From Salimicrobium halophilum (GTDB taxonomy: Bacteria > Bacillota > Bacilli > Bacillales > Halobacillaceae): a stretch of 64,000 bases of DNA. Under the pieces are notes generated by a model. It did no database searches. It was not told the origin of the DNA and worked only from the letters and a program-made list of their open reading frames with translations. The DNA is taken from the NCBI RefSeq assembly GCF_900100295.1, contig NZ_FNEV01000002.1, forward strand, positions 310,001 to 374,000, in the 5' to 3' direction. A program made the translations under genes and the position numbers. This document shows, piece by piece, positions 7,903 to 15,999 of this stretch (positions are counted from its first letter, which is position 1; every line of letters begins with the position of its first letter).

Positions 7903-8688
7903 ATGAAGGAGAAGATTGTCATCGAGGCGCTGACGAAAGCGTTCTATCAGAAAGAGAAGATTCACACGGCCGTCGAAGATATAACTGTGTCGATCAGGGA
8001 CGGAGAGTTCGTCTGTCTTGTGGGACCGAGCGGATGCGGGAAGACGACGCTACTCCGGATTATCGCCGGGTTAATAAAAGAAAGTAGCGGTTCCTACAAC
8101 ATTCAGCGGGAGAAGAAAGAGAGCCCTTTGCAGTCGATGGTCTTCCAGGAACAGGGGGTTATTCCGTGGCTGACGGTCCGGGAGAATGTCGCTTTCGGAT
8201 TGAAGATGCGGGGCCTGGATAAAAGAATTGTAAAGGAGCGGACAGATCGATTTCTTGAAAAAGTCGGACTCACCGCCTATGCCCGCCAATATCCGAAAGA
8301 ACTGTCCGGAGGCATGAAACAGCGGGTCAGTATCGCAAGAGCTTTCGCCAACGATCCCGAAATCCTTCTTATGGATGAACCGTTCGGAGCGCTCGATGAA
8401 CAGAACAAATTCATCCTGCAGGAAGAGCTTCTTCACATATGGGCGGAAACGAAGAAAACGGTACTCTTCATTACACATAGCATCGATGAGGCGCTGCTTC
8501 TTGCGGACCGGGTGCTTCTGATGAGCGCGGGGCCGGGGAGTATTGTGAGGGATATAACGGTAGATATCGAACGTCCACGAACGATGGAGAAGGTGCGTGC
8601 CGACCCGCGGGCAGCGGAGCTTTTCGTGGAGATATGGAATCATCTGCAGGAAGAAGTGCAGAAAGGAAGAAAGGGGAACTCGTCATGA
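7903..8688 (+). CDS. ABC transporter ATP-binding protein (SsuB/TauB type)
   Basis: A 261-residue ATPase that drives the importer encoded by its neighbours. Walker A is GPSGCGKTT, the Q-loop is VFQEQGVIPWLT, the signature is LSGGMKQR, Walker B is ILLMDEPFGALD, and the switch histidine sits in FITHSIDEA. Start ATG 7903 follows GAGGGGAGAAGG. Its stop overlaps the start of the binding-protein gene (ATGA at 8685), which shows translational coupling. Confidence 0.93.
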   Translation: MKEKIVIEALTKAFYQKEKIHTAVEDITVSIRDGEFVCLVGPSGCGKTTLLRIIAGLIKESSGSYNIQREKKESPLQSMVFQEQGVIPWLTVRENVAFGLKMRGLDKRIVKERTDRFLEKVGLTAYARQYPKELSGGMKQRVSIARAFANDPEILLMDEPFGALDEQNKFILQEELLHIWAETKKTVLFITHSIDEALLLADRVLLMSAGPGSIVRDITVDIERPRTMEKVRADPRAAELFVEIWNHLQEEVQKGRKGNSS

Positions 8689-9740
8689 AGCGATTGGTTT
8701 CAGGGATCATGCTTGTAGTGCTGCTGGCGGCCTGTGGAGGGAAAGAAGCGCCGGAAGATAAGCCGGAAGTGAAAGAAGGGGACTTTGCGCCGCTTGAAGA
8801 GAAGACGACAGTGACGATTGCCGAAGATGGAGCGGCTTCGGGGGCAGGATTCTACATTGCGATGGAAAAAGGATACTTCGACGACTATAATATTGACGCG
8901 GAATTCACGACATTCGCCAATAGTGATGATATGTTGCCAGCGCTCGCTTCAGGAGAAGTGGATATTGCCGGTGGCGTATCGACAGCCTCCTTTTTCAATG
9001 CCATCGCTCAAGGGATCGACGTGAAGATCATTGCGGATAAGGGGCACTACATCGAAGGGGATTCTTATTTCTCTTTCGTTTTGAGAAAAGAACTTGAAGA
9101 TGAAGTGACAGACTATGAAGATCTGAAAGGGAAGCGGATCGCCGTCTCCGCCCGTAATACCGTCGATGATTACATCTATCAGAAAATGCTCGACCATGCC
9201 GGGCTCACCGAAGAAGACGTGGAATTCGTACTTATGTCTGATTTCGGGAACATGTTAGCGGCGATGGGGAACGGGTCGATCGATGCCGCCCTGCAAATCG
9301 AACCGCTCATCACTCAGGGCATCAACGAAGGGCTGCACGTCCGTTTCCATGATGCTACCGACTTCGCACCGGATGCCCAGATTGCCATGGTGCTCGGCTC
9401 GCCGGATTTCGTGAAAAACAGCGACGTGTCCGTGCGTTTCATGGCAGCGTACCTGAAAGGGTTGCGTGACTATCATGAAGCATTCGTCAACGGCAACGGA
9501 ATGGATGAAATCATCTCCATCATGACGAAGCATACGGCACTCAAGGACGAAGAGGTGTGGAAAGACGTCGGCGTTACAGGGCTCGATCCGAACGGGGAAA
9601 TGTTCATCGAAGATATCAAGAAACAGTACGACATGTATAAAGAAAACGGAGCGATTCAGGGGGATATCGATTTCGATAATGCAATCGTCACGGATATGAC
9701 GGACGAAGCGATTGAAGTCATAGGAAAATATGAAAAATAG
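8685..9740 (+). CDS. ABC transporter substrate-binding lipoprotein (NMT1/SsuA-like)
   Basis: A 351-residue lipoprotein: signal peptide, lipobox LAAC, an acidic linker, then a two-lobe NMT1/SsuA-type domain. Typical blocks are GAGFYIAMEKGYFDDYNID, LASGEVDIAGGVSTASFFNAI and LKGKRIAVSARNT. It captures the ligand outside the membrane for the adjacent permease. ATG 8685 overlaps the ATPase stop. An earlier in-frame start would lie inside the ATPase gene. No metabolic gene or riboswitch nearby identifies the ligand; a thiamine-pyrimidine, sulfonate or nitrate-like molecule is possible. Confidence 0.9.
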   Translation: MKRLVSGIMLVVLLAACGGKEAPEDKPEVKEGDFAPLEEKTTVTIAEDGAASGAGFYIAMEKGYFDDYNIDAEFTTFANSDDMLPALASGEVDIAGGVSTASFFNAIAQGIDVKIIADKGHYIEGDSYFSFVLRKELEDEVTDYEDLKGKRIAVSARNTVDDYIYQKMLDHAGLTEEDVEFVLMSDFGNMLAAMGNGSIDAALQIEPLITQGINEGLHVRFHDATDFAPDAQIAMVLGSPDFVKNSDVSVRFMAAYLKGLRDYHEAFVNGNGMDEIISIMTKHTALKDEEVWKDVGVTGLDPNGEMFIEDIKKQYDMYKENGAIQGDIDFDNAIVTDMTDEAIEVIGKYEK

Positions 9741-9770
9741 CGCGTCTTCTATGGTAGAATGAGGAAAACC

Positions 9771-9788
9771 GGGCCGGAAAATCGGCCC
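9771..9788 (+). terminator. Hairpin between ABC operon and acetyltransferase
   Basis: GGGCCG-GAAAAT-CGGCCC is a perfect six-base stem, but no T run follows. It may be a weak terminator or a 5' leader hairpin. A TGGTAGAAT extended -10-like box lies just upstream at 9752-9760. Confidence 0.35.
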
Positions 9789-9810
9789 TCTACATAAGGA
9801 AGTGGAAGAA

Positions 9811-10251
9811 ATGAACATAGAAGTTTGTCCATCTGAGGATGCGCCGATCGAGCTTTTACTCGAAGCGGATCCATCCGAAAAGCATATCCGTGATTACGTG
9901 AAGCGGGGAGTCGTTTACGTCGCGGAAGAGGAAGGGATCGTAGGCGTATTTGTCCTGTTACCGACACGTCCCGGAACGATAGAACTGGTGAATATAGCTG
10001 TCACTGAAGCCCGACGCGGAGAAGGGATCGGGAAGCGTCTCCTGGAAGCCGCGAAAGAAGCAGCGGAAGGGTACAAGCGTATAGAAGTAGGAACAGGCAA
10101 TTCCAGCACAAATCAGCTTTCGCTCTATCAGAAGGCCGGCTTCCGTATCACCGGTATCGATCACGATTTCTTTACGATTCATTACGAAGAAACGATATGG
10201 GAGAACGGCATCTGGTGCCGCGATATGATACGATTGACTCTGGAACTGTGA
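9811..10251 (+). CDS. GNAT-family N-acetyltransferase
   Basis: A 146-residue GNAT protein. The VNIAVTEARRGEGIGKRLLEAA block is the acetyl-CoA site, and LYQKAGFRITGIDHDFF is the usual terminal block, ending with IWENGIWCRDMIRL as in a YvbK-like subgroup. ATG 9811 is eight bases from AAGGAAG; the upstream GTG 9802 overlaps that site. Substrate unknown. Confidence 0.85.
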   Translation: MNIEVCPSEDAPIELLLEADPSEKHIRDYVKRGVVYVAEEEGIVGVFVLLPTRPGTIELVNIAVTEARRGEGIGKRLLEAAKEAAEGYKRIEVGTGNSSTNQLSLYQKAGFRITGIDHDFFTIHYEETIWENGIWCRDMIRLTLEL

Positions 10252-10273
10252 ATAAAAGAAAGAGGGTTTAGCG

Positions 10274-10444
10274 ATGCTTAAGATTTTCGATTTTGTCATT
10301 TTGCCGGCTATCATCGTACTGGTGGCCGTCTTACTATTGGACATGCCGCTTGTGCCGGCACTGATCGGCGCTTATATCGGTATATGGATAGCGCTTATTC
10401 TACGCCGGAAGAGGGAAGAGAAACATGGAAAACAAAACGGATGA
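10274..10444 (+). CDS. Small two-segment membrane protein
   Basis: A 56-residue protein: MLKIFDF, then two hydrophobic segments (about 8-25 and 27-45) and a basic tail (RRKREEKHGKQNG). It overlaps the start of the DUF202 gene by 20 bases, which suggests coupled translation. A modest AGAGGG site precedes it. I do not recognise the family. The membrane character and the overlap support it as real. Confidence 0.6.
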   Translation: MLKIFDFVILPAIIVLVAVLLLDMPLVPALIGAYIGIWIALILRRKREEKHGKQNG

Positions 10445-10787
10445 ACAGAAGCTGATTCAGCAGCACCTGGCGAATGAACGCACGTACCTCGCCTGGATCC
10501 GGACGGCGATAGCGCTTGTAGGAATCGGATTCCTGGCAACGACGCTTCATATCAACGCAGCGCCTGATGCGGGAGCTGTCGAGCAAAATCTTGTGATGAT
10601 CGTCAGTCTTTCGGCCCTGGGTCTCGGAGTTCTGACTATCATTGGAGCGACCCTTAACTACTACGCAATGAGAAAAAACATCAACGAAAGCCGCTTCCGC
10701 TCCTCACAGTGGATCATCGGCTTCATGACGAGTATCGCCGTATTACTCGTGATCCTCGTCAGCATCTATATTTTCGTTGTCGGTTAG
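10425..10787 (+). CDS. DUF202 family membrane protein
   Basis: A 120-residue protein with the DUF202 signature: QQHLANERTYLAWIRTAIALVGIGF at the N-terminus (about 12-36), then two more membrane segments (about 53-75 and 94-118). Relatives (YidH type) are small inner-membrane proteins without a settled function. It overlaps the preceding 56-residue membrane protein and is followed eleven bases later by an acetyltransferase gene. Confidence 0.88.
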   Translation: MENKTDEQKLIQQHLANERTYLAWIRTAIALVGIGFLATTLHINAAPDAGAVEQNLVMIVSLSALGLGVLTIIGATLNYYAMRKNINESRFRSSQWIIGFMTSIAVLLVILVSIYIFVVG

Positions 10788-10798
10788 GAGAATGACAG

Positions 10799-11269
10799 AT
10801 GGAATTCAAGACGATAGATTTGGAAAAAGATAAACAGACCGTGCTCCATTTCCGTAGGGAATCCTTCAGGGAAAGTTTCGGGGACGAAGATTCGTTCGAT
10901 GAAGAAGACTATCTCGACTGGCTTCAGAAGAAGATCAATGAATACCCGAACGGCGTTGTGTTCGTAATGAACGAGGAAGAGCCGATCGGTCAGATCGAGC
11001 TGTCGATCCGTGCGCACCAGGGACGTATCATCGGATATGTCCACCTTTTTTATCTGAAAGAGGAGTGGCGCGGCGAAGGCTATTGGCTGTTCGATTATGC
11101 GATGAAATTCTTCCACGAACGGGACATCACCGAATTTCACCTGAGAGTGGCACCTGGAAACGAGCGTGCCGTCGCTTTTTATAAGAAATACGGAATGACC
11201 GAAGCCGGGGAAGAACTCGGCGGGAAAGTGATACGAATGATAGGGAGTGTAAATGCATGGACATTGTAG
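10799..11269 (+). CDS. GNAT-family N-acetyltransferase
   Basis: A 156-residue GNAT protein. It has a GYVHLFYLKEEWRGEGYWLFDYAM acetyl-CoA block and RVAPGNERAVAFYKKYGM near the end. The glycine loop is degenerate (EEWRGEGYWLF rather than R.G.G..L), but the fold blocks are clear. TTAGGAGA lies seven bases before the ATG. The next GNAT gene overlaps its last 13 bases, so the two form a pair. Confidence 0.85.
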   Translation: MEFKTIDLEKDKQTVLHFRRESFRESFGDEDSFDEEDYLDWLQKKINEYPNGVVFVMNEEEPIGQIELSIRAHQGRIIGYVHLFYLKEEWRGEGYWLFDYAMKFFHERDITEFHLRVAPGNERAVAFYKKYGMTEAGEELGGKVIRMIGSVNAWTL

Positions 11270-11685
11270 AATTGAAGACGAGAAAAGAAATTACTCAGGC
11301 GTTTGCGGTCGTGAATGAACTGCGGACGCACCTGGACTTGAATAAATACCTCGAGCTCGTTACAGAAGCGATGGAGACGGACAACTATCACATGTTCGCG
11401 ATGATGGAAGAAGAGGAGATTGTAGCTGTCGCTGGACTGAAACCGATGGTCACTCTTTATTACGGACGCTTCGTCTGGGTCAATGACCTCGTTGTCACGA
11501 GTGAAAAGCGGAACAATGGCTACGGAGAAATCATGCTCCATTTCGTCGAGCAGTGGGCGGCCCAGAACAAATATGATCACGTCGCACTGTCCTCTGGTCT
11601 TGAAAAAGCACAAGCGCATAAGTTCTACCAGGAGAAAATGGATTACGATAAAGCGAGCTATGTCTTTTTGAAGAAAAACGTCTGA
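11257..11685 (+). CDS. GNAT-family N-acetyltransferase
   Basis: A 142-residue GNAT protein with VNDLVVTSEKRNNGYGEIMLHFVE (acetyl-CoA site) and LSSGLEKAQAHKFYQEKMDY (terminal block). The latter is typical of GNATs of the YhhY/YkkB-like short class. It starts inside the end of the preceding acetyltransferase gene; the ribosome site GGGAGTG is within that gene. The two enzymes may act on related substrates, but nothing in the sequence names them. Confidence 0.85.
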   Translation: MDIVELKTRKEITQAFAVVNELRTHLDLNKYLELVTEAMETDNYHMFAMMEEEEIVAVAGLKPMVTLYYGRFVWVNDLVVTSEKRNNGYGEIMLHFVEQWAAQNKYDHVALSSGLEKAQAHKFYQEKMDYDKASYVFLKKNV

Positions 11686-11701
11686 GAAAGGAAGTGCTTC
11701 C

Positions 11702-12742
11702 ATGATGGAAGGGAAGAGGATCACGGATTTGCTGGAAACGGAGATTCCTGTTGTTCAGGCAGGCATGGCCGGAGGCGTAACTACGCCGGAACTGGTAGCG
11801 GCCGTCTCGGAAGCCGGAGCATTCGGAACGATCGGCGCCGGATATATGTCAGCGGAAGATATGAAAGAGTCGATCCGTGAAGTGAAGAAGCGTACGTCGA
11901 AACCGTTCGGGGTGAATCTGTTCGTACCTGAAGAGCCGGAAGCAAGCCTTGAAGATAGGGAGAGAGCTGCCGAAGCCCTGCGTCCTTACCGGGAAGAACT
12001 TGGAATGGACGACGGGGATGCCCCGGAAGTTCCTGATGTTTTTCTTGAGCAGGTAGAAGGGGTGCTTGCTGAAACGGTGCCTGTGGTGAGCTTCACGTTC
12101 GGTATTCCTCCGAAAGAAGTTATCCAATCATTGAAGCAGGCAGGGATGACGGTGATCGGAACAGCGACGACGGTCGAGGAAGCTGTACAGAATGAAGAAG
12201 CAGGGATGGATGCAGTGGTCGCTCAAGGAGCGGAAGCCGGCGGTCATCGTGGCACATTCGATACAACCTTCGACAAAGCGATGATCGGCTCGATGTCTCT
12301 TCTTCCCCAAGTAGCCGATCACGTGTCGATTCCCATCATCGCAGCCGGAGGGATTATGGATCGCCGCGGCGTGGATGCAGCTTTCGTTCTCGGAGCGGAA
12401 GGGGTGCAGCTCGGGACTGCCTTTTTGACGACGAGAGAAAGTGGAGCTCAGGCGGTGCATAAAGAAGCGGTTCTTCACGCTGGGGAAGCGGATACGGTCG
12501 TGACGAAAGCCTTCAGCGGCAAACCCGCCCGCGGGATCGAGAATCGATTCACCCGTGAGATGGAAGGCCGGAATGTGCTGGACTATCCTCTGCAGAATGC
12601 ATTGACGAAGCCGATCCGGAAAGAAGCGGGTCGGCAGCAGAACACGGACTTTTTATCGCTCTGGTCCGGACAGAGCCCGAGACTCTCTCAGGACATGACC
12701 GTTGCGGAGCTCATCCGAAGTCTTGTCGGTCCGTGGGAGTAG
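11702..12742 (+). CDS. Nitronate monooxygenase-like FMN enzyme
   Basis: A 346-residue FMN-dependent TIM-barrel protein of the nitronate monooxygenase (2-nitropropane dioxygenase) family. It oxidises alkyl nitronates such as propionate 3-nitronate. Visible blocks are VVQAGMAGGVTTPELVAAVSEAGAFGTIGAGYM at the N-terminus, VAQGAEAGGHRGTF (about 178-191, carrying the conserved His), and PIIAAGGIMDRRGVDAAFVLGAEGVQLGTAF (phosphate-binding part). A GGAAGTG site precedes the tandem ATGs. It closes the cluster and is followed by a strong terminator. The fold family also includes enoyl-ACP reductase FabK, but the length and the AGGHRG motif fit nitronate monooxygenase. Confidence 0.88.
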   Translation: MMEGKRITDLLETEIPVVQAGMAGGVTTPELVAAVSEAGAFGTIGAGYMSAEDMKESIREVKKRTSKPFGVNLFVPEEPEASLEDRERAAEALRPYREELGMDDGDAPEVPDVFLEQVEGVLAETVPVVSFTFGIPPKEVIQSLKQAGMTVIGTATTVEEAVQNEEAGMDAVVAQGAEAGGHRGTFDTTFDKAMIGSMSLLPQVADHVSIPIIAAGGIMDRRGVDAAFVLGAEGVQLGTAFLTTRESGAQAVHKEAVLHAGEADTVVTKAFSGKPARGIENRFTREMEGRNVLDYPLQNALTKPIRKEAGRQQNTDFLSLWSGQSPRLSQDMTVAELIRSLVGPWE

Positions 12743-12770
12743 AGCACAGCTAAGGTTATGGAGATATAAC

Positions 12771-12813
12771 GCTATGGATGTCGCGGAAAGTGTGACGTCT
12801 GTAGCTTTTTTTT
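12771..12813 (+). terminator. Intrinsic terminator
   Basis: A 14-pair stem (12771-12784 with 12792-12805, including wobble pairs) is followed by eight T residues. It ends the 9811-12742 gene string. Confidence 0.8.
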
Positions 12814-12845
12814 ATTGATTGCGGTCTATTCAGGTGAAACATTTA

Positions 12846-12966
12846 TTGCTGAGCGGTTCGTTTTTTTGGAAATGGACCGTTCGCGGAGCGGAAAAAAGCA
12901 CGAGTGTCCGATTCTTAGTATTTGCGGTACACTCAGGACGGGTAGCACCCTCGTGAACGGTTCAAA
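12846..12966. repeat. GGTTCG/TTTGCGGTAC intergenic repeat, copy A
   Basis: GAGCGGTTCGTTT...GGACCGTTCG (12851-12882) is followed by TTTGCGGTACACTC (12921-12934) and GTGAACGGTTC (12953-12963). Closely related blocks recur at 36979-37139. Copies in both places sit directly before the hairpin array. No open frame or start site is seen in 12814-13012. Confidence 0.65.
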
Positions 12967-13012
12967 AGCATCTGAATGCCCCTTGCCCCTCTGACAAGCA
13001 GAGGGGGCTTAG

Positions 13013-13302
13013 GCCAGGGCTTCTAAGCGGGAAGTTTCCACTTTTTATTCAATCCAGCTGCATCACCCAGAAACCCGAGCCATAAGTAACCAGGATCAGA
13101 AAAAAGAAAGAGCACTTTTGTCTGACCAGGTTACTTATGGCTGAGGTTTCTAGGCGGGGTGATTCCGCTTTTTCTTTCATAATCCAGCTGCGAAGCCCAG
13201 AAGTCCATAACATAAGCGGCCACTTCTGTTTCGGAAAAAAGCATCCGAAGCCAGAACCGTCCGCTTATGTTAGAACTTCTAAACGGACTTCTCCGCTTTT
13301 TC
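13013..13302. repeat. Hairpin-element array A (half unit plus two full units)
   Basis: A half unit (to 13047) carries only the right-hand blocks TTCTAAGCGGG and TCCACTTTTT. Two full units follow at 13051-13173 and 13181-13302. Each full unit reads CAGCTGC, arm 1, CCAGAA, a long stem containing CATAAG...CTTATG, TTCTA.(A/G)CGG, arm 1', TCCGCTTTTT. Arm pairs differ between units but stay complementary (ATCACCC with GGGTGAT; GAAG with CTTC). No coding sequence is present. Confidence 0.8.
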
Positions 13303-13309
13303 TTTACCA

Positions 13310-13338
13310 TTGACTTTTATTTCCCACGCCCCTAAAAT
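13310..13338 (+). promoter_or_regulatory. SigA-type promoter for the YitT-like gene
   Basis: TTGACT at 13310-13315, a 17-base spacer, then TAAAAT at 13333-13338. It lies 46 bases before the ATG at 13384. Confidence 0.65.
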
Positions 13339-13383
13339 CTTAAAAGTATTACACGAAATTCCGAGAGATCGGAGGGGCATGAA

Positions 13384-14205
13384 ATGAAACATCGTTTGAG
13401 AAATCTTATTGTATTATTTGTAGCATCTATCGGATTGGCGTTCGCTTTCAACTTTTTCCTGCTGCCGCATGAAGTACTTTCCGGCGGCGTTACAGGTCTT
13501 GCGATGATCTTCGGTCTATTGACGCCGTTCAATTCCGGTGTATGGCTCGTCATCTTCAACATTCCTGTGCTGATCATCGGCTGGATGAAGCTGGGGAAAG
13601 AATTTATCGCGAACAGTATCTTCTCGGTTGCCGTGACGTCGGTGGCTATGCTTTATATTCCGCTCATTCAGGTGACGGAAGACGCGCTGTTGTCTTCAGT
13701 ATTCGGCGGAGTGATTACAGGTGCCGCTATCGGTGTCATCATCAGATTCTACGGGTCGACCGGTGGTTTTGATGTGATCGGGCTCGTTCTTACGCTGAAA
13801 AGGGATCTGCCGCTCGGAGCGCTTGTCTTCAGTTTGAACAGTCTCGTCGTTTTCGCTTCCGGTTTCTTTTTTACATGGGAACTCGCGCTTTATACGCTTG
13901 CTTCCATTTACATCACCGGAATCGTCGTCGACCGTATTCATACTAGGCACATCAAGCTCAGTCTTATGGTGGTCACGGATAAAGATCAGGAGCTTCGCAG
14001 CGAATTGATCGGGAACCTGATCCGCGGGATTACCGTCATGGATGCGCACGGGGCTTATTCCAACCAGGAGCGGAAAGTCCTTTATACCGTCATTTCCCGT
14101 TATGAACTGGCTCTCGTTAAATCTATCATAAGCGAAGTGGACTCCCGCGCGTTCGTCAGCGTGACAGAAACCGTGGAGGTTATGGGTAACTTCCGAAGGT
14201 CCTGA
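13384..14205 (+). CDS. YitT-family membrane protein (DUF161/DUF2179)
   Basis: A 273-residue protein with five to six membrane segments in residues about 7-180, forming the YitT (DUF161) membrane domain. It begins with the diagnostic ALIGLAFAFNFFLLPHEVLSGGVTGLAMI-like stretch and includes RFYGSTGGFDVIGL. A soluble C-terminal DUF2179 domain (about 200-270, GAYSNQERKVLYTVISRYELALVKSII) follows. Such proteins are common in Bacillaceae in several copies, and their transport substrate is not known. GGAGGGG lies before the ATG. Confidence 0.9.
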   Translation: MKHRLRNLIVLFVASIGLAFAFNFFLLPHEVLSGGVTGLAMIFGLLTPFNSGVWLVIFNIPVLIIGWMKLGKEFIANSIFSVAVTSVAMLYIPLIQVTEDALLSSVFGGVITGAAIGVIIRFYGSTGGFDVIGLVLTLKRDLPLGALVFSLNSLVVFASGFFFTWELALYTLASIYITGIVVDRIHTRHIKLSLMVVTDKDQELRSELIGNLIRGITVMDAHGAYSNQERKVLYTVISRYELALVKSIISEVDSRAFVSVTETVEVMGNFRRS

Positions 14206-14212
14206 TATCTCT

Positions 14213-14244
14213 ATCGTCTCTTTATCAAAAGAGGCGATTTTTTT
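14213..14244 (+). terminator. Intrinsic terminator
   Basis: ATCGTCTCTTT and AAAAGAGGCGAT form the stem with a three-base loop, followed by seven T residues. It ends the YitT-like gene. Confidence 0.85.
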
Positions 14245-14385
14245 ATCCACCGGAAGTTTTGATTCTATCAATTTCTGTTTCTAGCATATAGTAGATTCCC
14301 ATACATATAGTATAGCAAGTGCTTCATTTTGGAGCGTGAAGGTCACGATTTCCGGGAGCATATTGGGGAAAGAGGAGGGACTGGT

Positions 14386-15999
14386 ATGAACAGACAGGAT
14401 GTGGATGCTGTCGTTGTAGGAGCCGGTTTTTCAGGATTGTACATGCTATACAGATTGCGAGAAGCAGGAATGACGACGAGGGCGTTCGAAGCGGCGGACG
14501 GGGTAGGGGGCGTATGGTATTGGAATCGCTATCCGGGGGCCCGGTGTGATTCGGAGAGTATCTATTACAACTATACGTTCTCGAAAGAATTGTTCGAGGA
14601 ATGGTCGTGGTCCTCCAGGTATCCGGAGCAGCCTGAGATTCTGGATTACTTGAACCATATGGCAGACAAGTTCGAACTGAAGCCGCATATTACGTTCAAC
14701 ACGAAAGTAATGAAAGCTTCCTTTCACGAAGACGAGGATCGCTGGTACGTGGACACAGAGTCCGGGGAACAAGTGAGGTGCAAGTACTTCATCACCGGTG
14801 TCGGTTGTATCTCCGCGGCAAATGTTCCTGACATCCCGGGGTTGGACCGATTCGAGGGAGAGTGGTATCACACAGGTCACTGGCCGCATGAAAAGGTCGA
14901 CTTTACAGGTGAAAGAGTGGGCGTCGTGGGGACAGGCTCGAGTGGTATCCAGTCGATTCCTGTAATTGCGGAGGAAGCGGAACATCTTTCCGTATTCCAA
15001 CGAACGCCGCAGTACAGCATACCGGCCAACAACTATCCGTATTCCGAGGAATTCAAGAAACAAGTGAAGAACGACTACGATACGATACGGAGGCAGATGA
15101 GAGAATCCGTAGCAGGATTGAAATTCGAGTATGGAGACCGTTGCGTGCTCGATGACTCGCCTGAGAAAAGATATGAGCGCCTGCAGGACGGCTGGGACAA
15201 AGGAGGCTGGCACATTCTCTTTACGTACAACGATCTTCTGACGAATGAAGAGGGGAATGAAAAAGTCGCTTCCTTTGTTCAGGATAAAATCAAGGAAATC
15301 GTCGATGACCCGGATACGGCGGAGAAGCTCACACCCGACCATTACTACGGAACGAAACGGGCGATTGTCGATACGAACTATTTCGAGACGTACAACTTGC
15401 CGCACGTGACCCTGGTAGACGTGAAAGAGTCACCTATTCAAGAGATTACGGAAACTGGTGTGAAAACATCAGAAGGAGAATATCCCCTTGATGCGCTTGT
15501 ATTCGCCACCGGGTTCGACGGGATGACCGGTTCGCTTTTCAAAATGGATATCCGGGGACGCCGGGACCTTTCTCTGAAAGATAAATGGAAAGACGGAGAA
15601 GCGGTACGCACCTATCTCGGGCTTGCGACGGCGGAATTTCCGAATATGTTCATGCTGACGGGGCCGGAGAGTCCTTCTGTGCTCGGGAATATGCCTGCAG
15701 CCATCGAGCAGCATGTGGAATGGGTGATGGATTGTATCGAGGATTCTGAAGAAGAGGGTGTCTCCGTCATCGAAGCGGAAGAAGAGGCGGAGGTAGAGTG
15801 GAGTGCCCACTGCCGGGAAATGGCTGAGTCGACGCTTTATATTAAGACGGACTCCTGGTACACGGGAGCGAATATCGAAGGAAAAGCGAAAGGGTTTCCG
15901 ATCTACGTCGGAGGATACGGACCTTACCGGACGATTTGTGACGAAGTGCGGGAGAAAAATTATGAAGGATTTCACCGATATCAAAGGGAGGAATTATAA
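14386..15999 (+). CDS. Baeyer-Villiger-type flavin monooxygenase
   Basis: A 537-residue FAD/NADPH enzyme that inserts oxygen next to a ketone to give an ester or lactone (cyclohexanone-monooxygenase-like). The first Rossmann motif is GAGFSG (residues 12-17). The Baeyer-Villiger fingerprint F.G...H...WP is seen at residues 156-167. The NADP motif GTGSSG is at 182-187. ATG 14386 follows AGAGGAGGGA; the frame extends upstream, but without family residues. The next gene, a GDXG-type esterase, overlaps its stop. The pair therefore fits ketone to ester to alcohol plus acid. The natural ketone is unknown. Confidence 0.9.
   Translation: MNRQDVDAVVVGAGFSGLYMLYRLREAGMTTRAFEAADGVGGVWYWNRYPGARCDSESIYYNYTFSKELFEEWSWSSRYPEQPEILDYLNHMADKFELKPHITFNTKVMKASFHEDEDRWYVDTESGEQVRCKYFITGVGCISAANVPDIPGLDRFEGEWYHTGHWPHEKVDFTGERVGVVGTGSSGIQSIPVIAEEAEHLSVFQRTPQYSIPANNYPYSEEFKKQVKNDYDTIRRQMRESVAGLKFEYGDRCVLDDSPEKRYERLQDGWDKGGWHILFTYNDLLTNEEGNEKVASFVQDKIKEIVDDPDTAEKLTPDHYYGTKRAIVDTNYFETYNLPHVTLVDVKESPIQEITETGVKTSEGEYPLDALVFATGFDGMTGSLFKMDIRGRRDLSLKDKWKDGEAVRTYLGLATAEFPNMFMLTGPESPSVLGNMPAAIEQHVEWVMDCIEDSEEEGVSVIEAEEEAEVEWSAHCREMAESTLYIKTDSWYTGANIEGKAKGFPIYVGGYGPYRTICDEVREKNYEGFHRYQREEL

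Noticed and set aside
12814-13383. CRISPR array
   Set aside because: Repeats are few, long, inverted and irregularly spaced, with no constant repeat-spacer pattern and no cas genes.
14329-14385. Upstream extension of the Baeyer-Villiger monooxygenase
   Set aside because: The residues before the ATG at 14386 do not belong to the FAD fold, and AGAGGAGGGA points to 14386.
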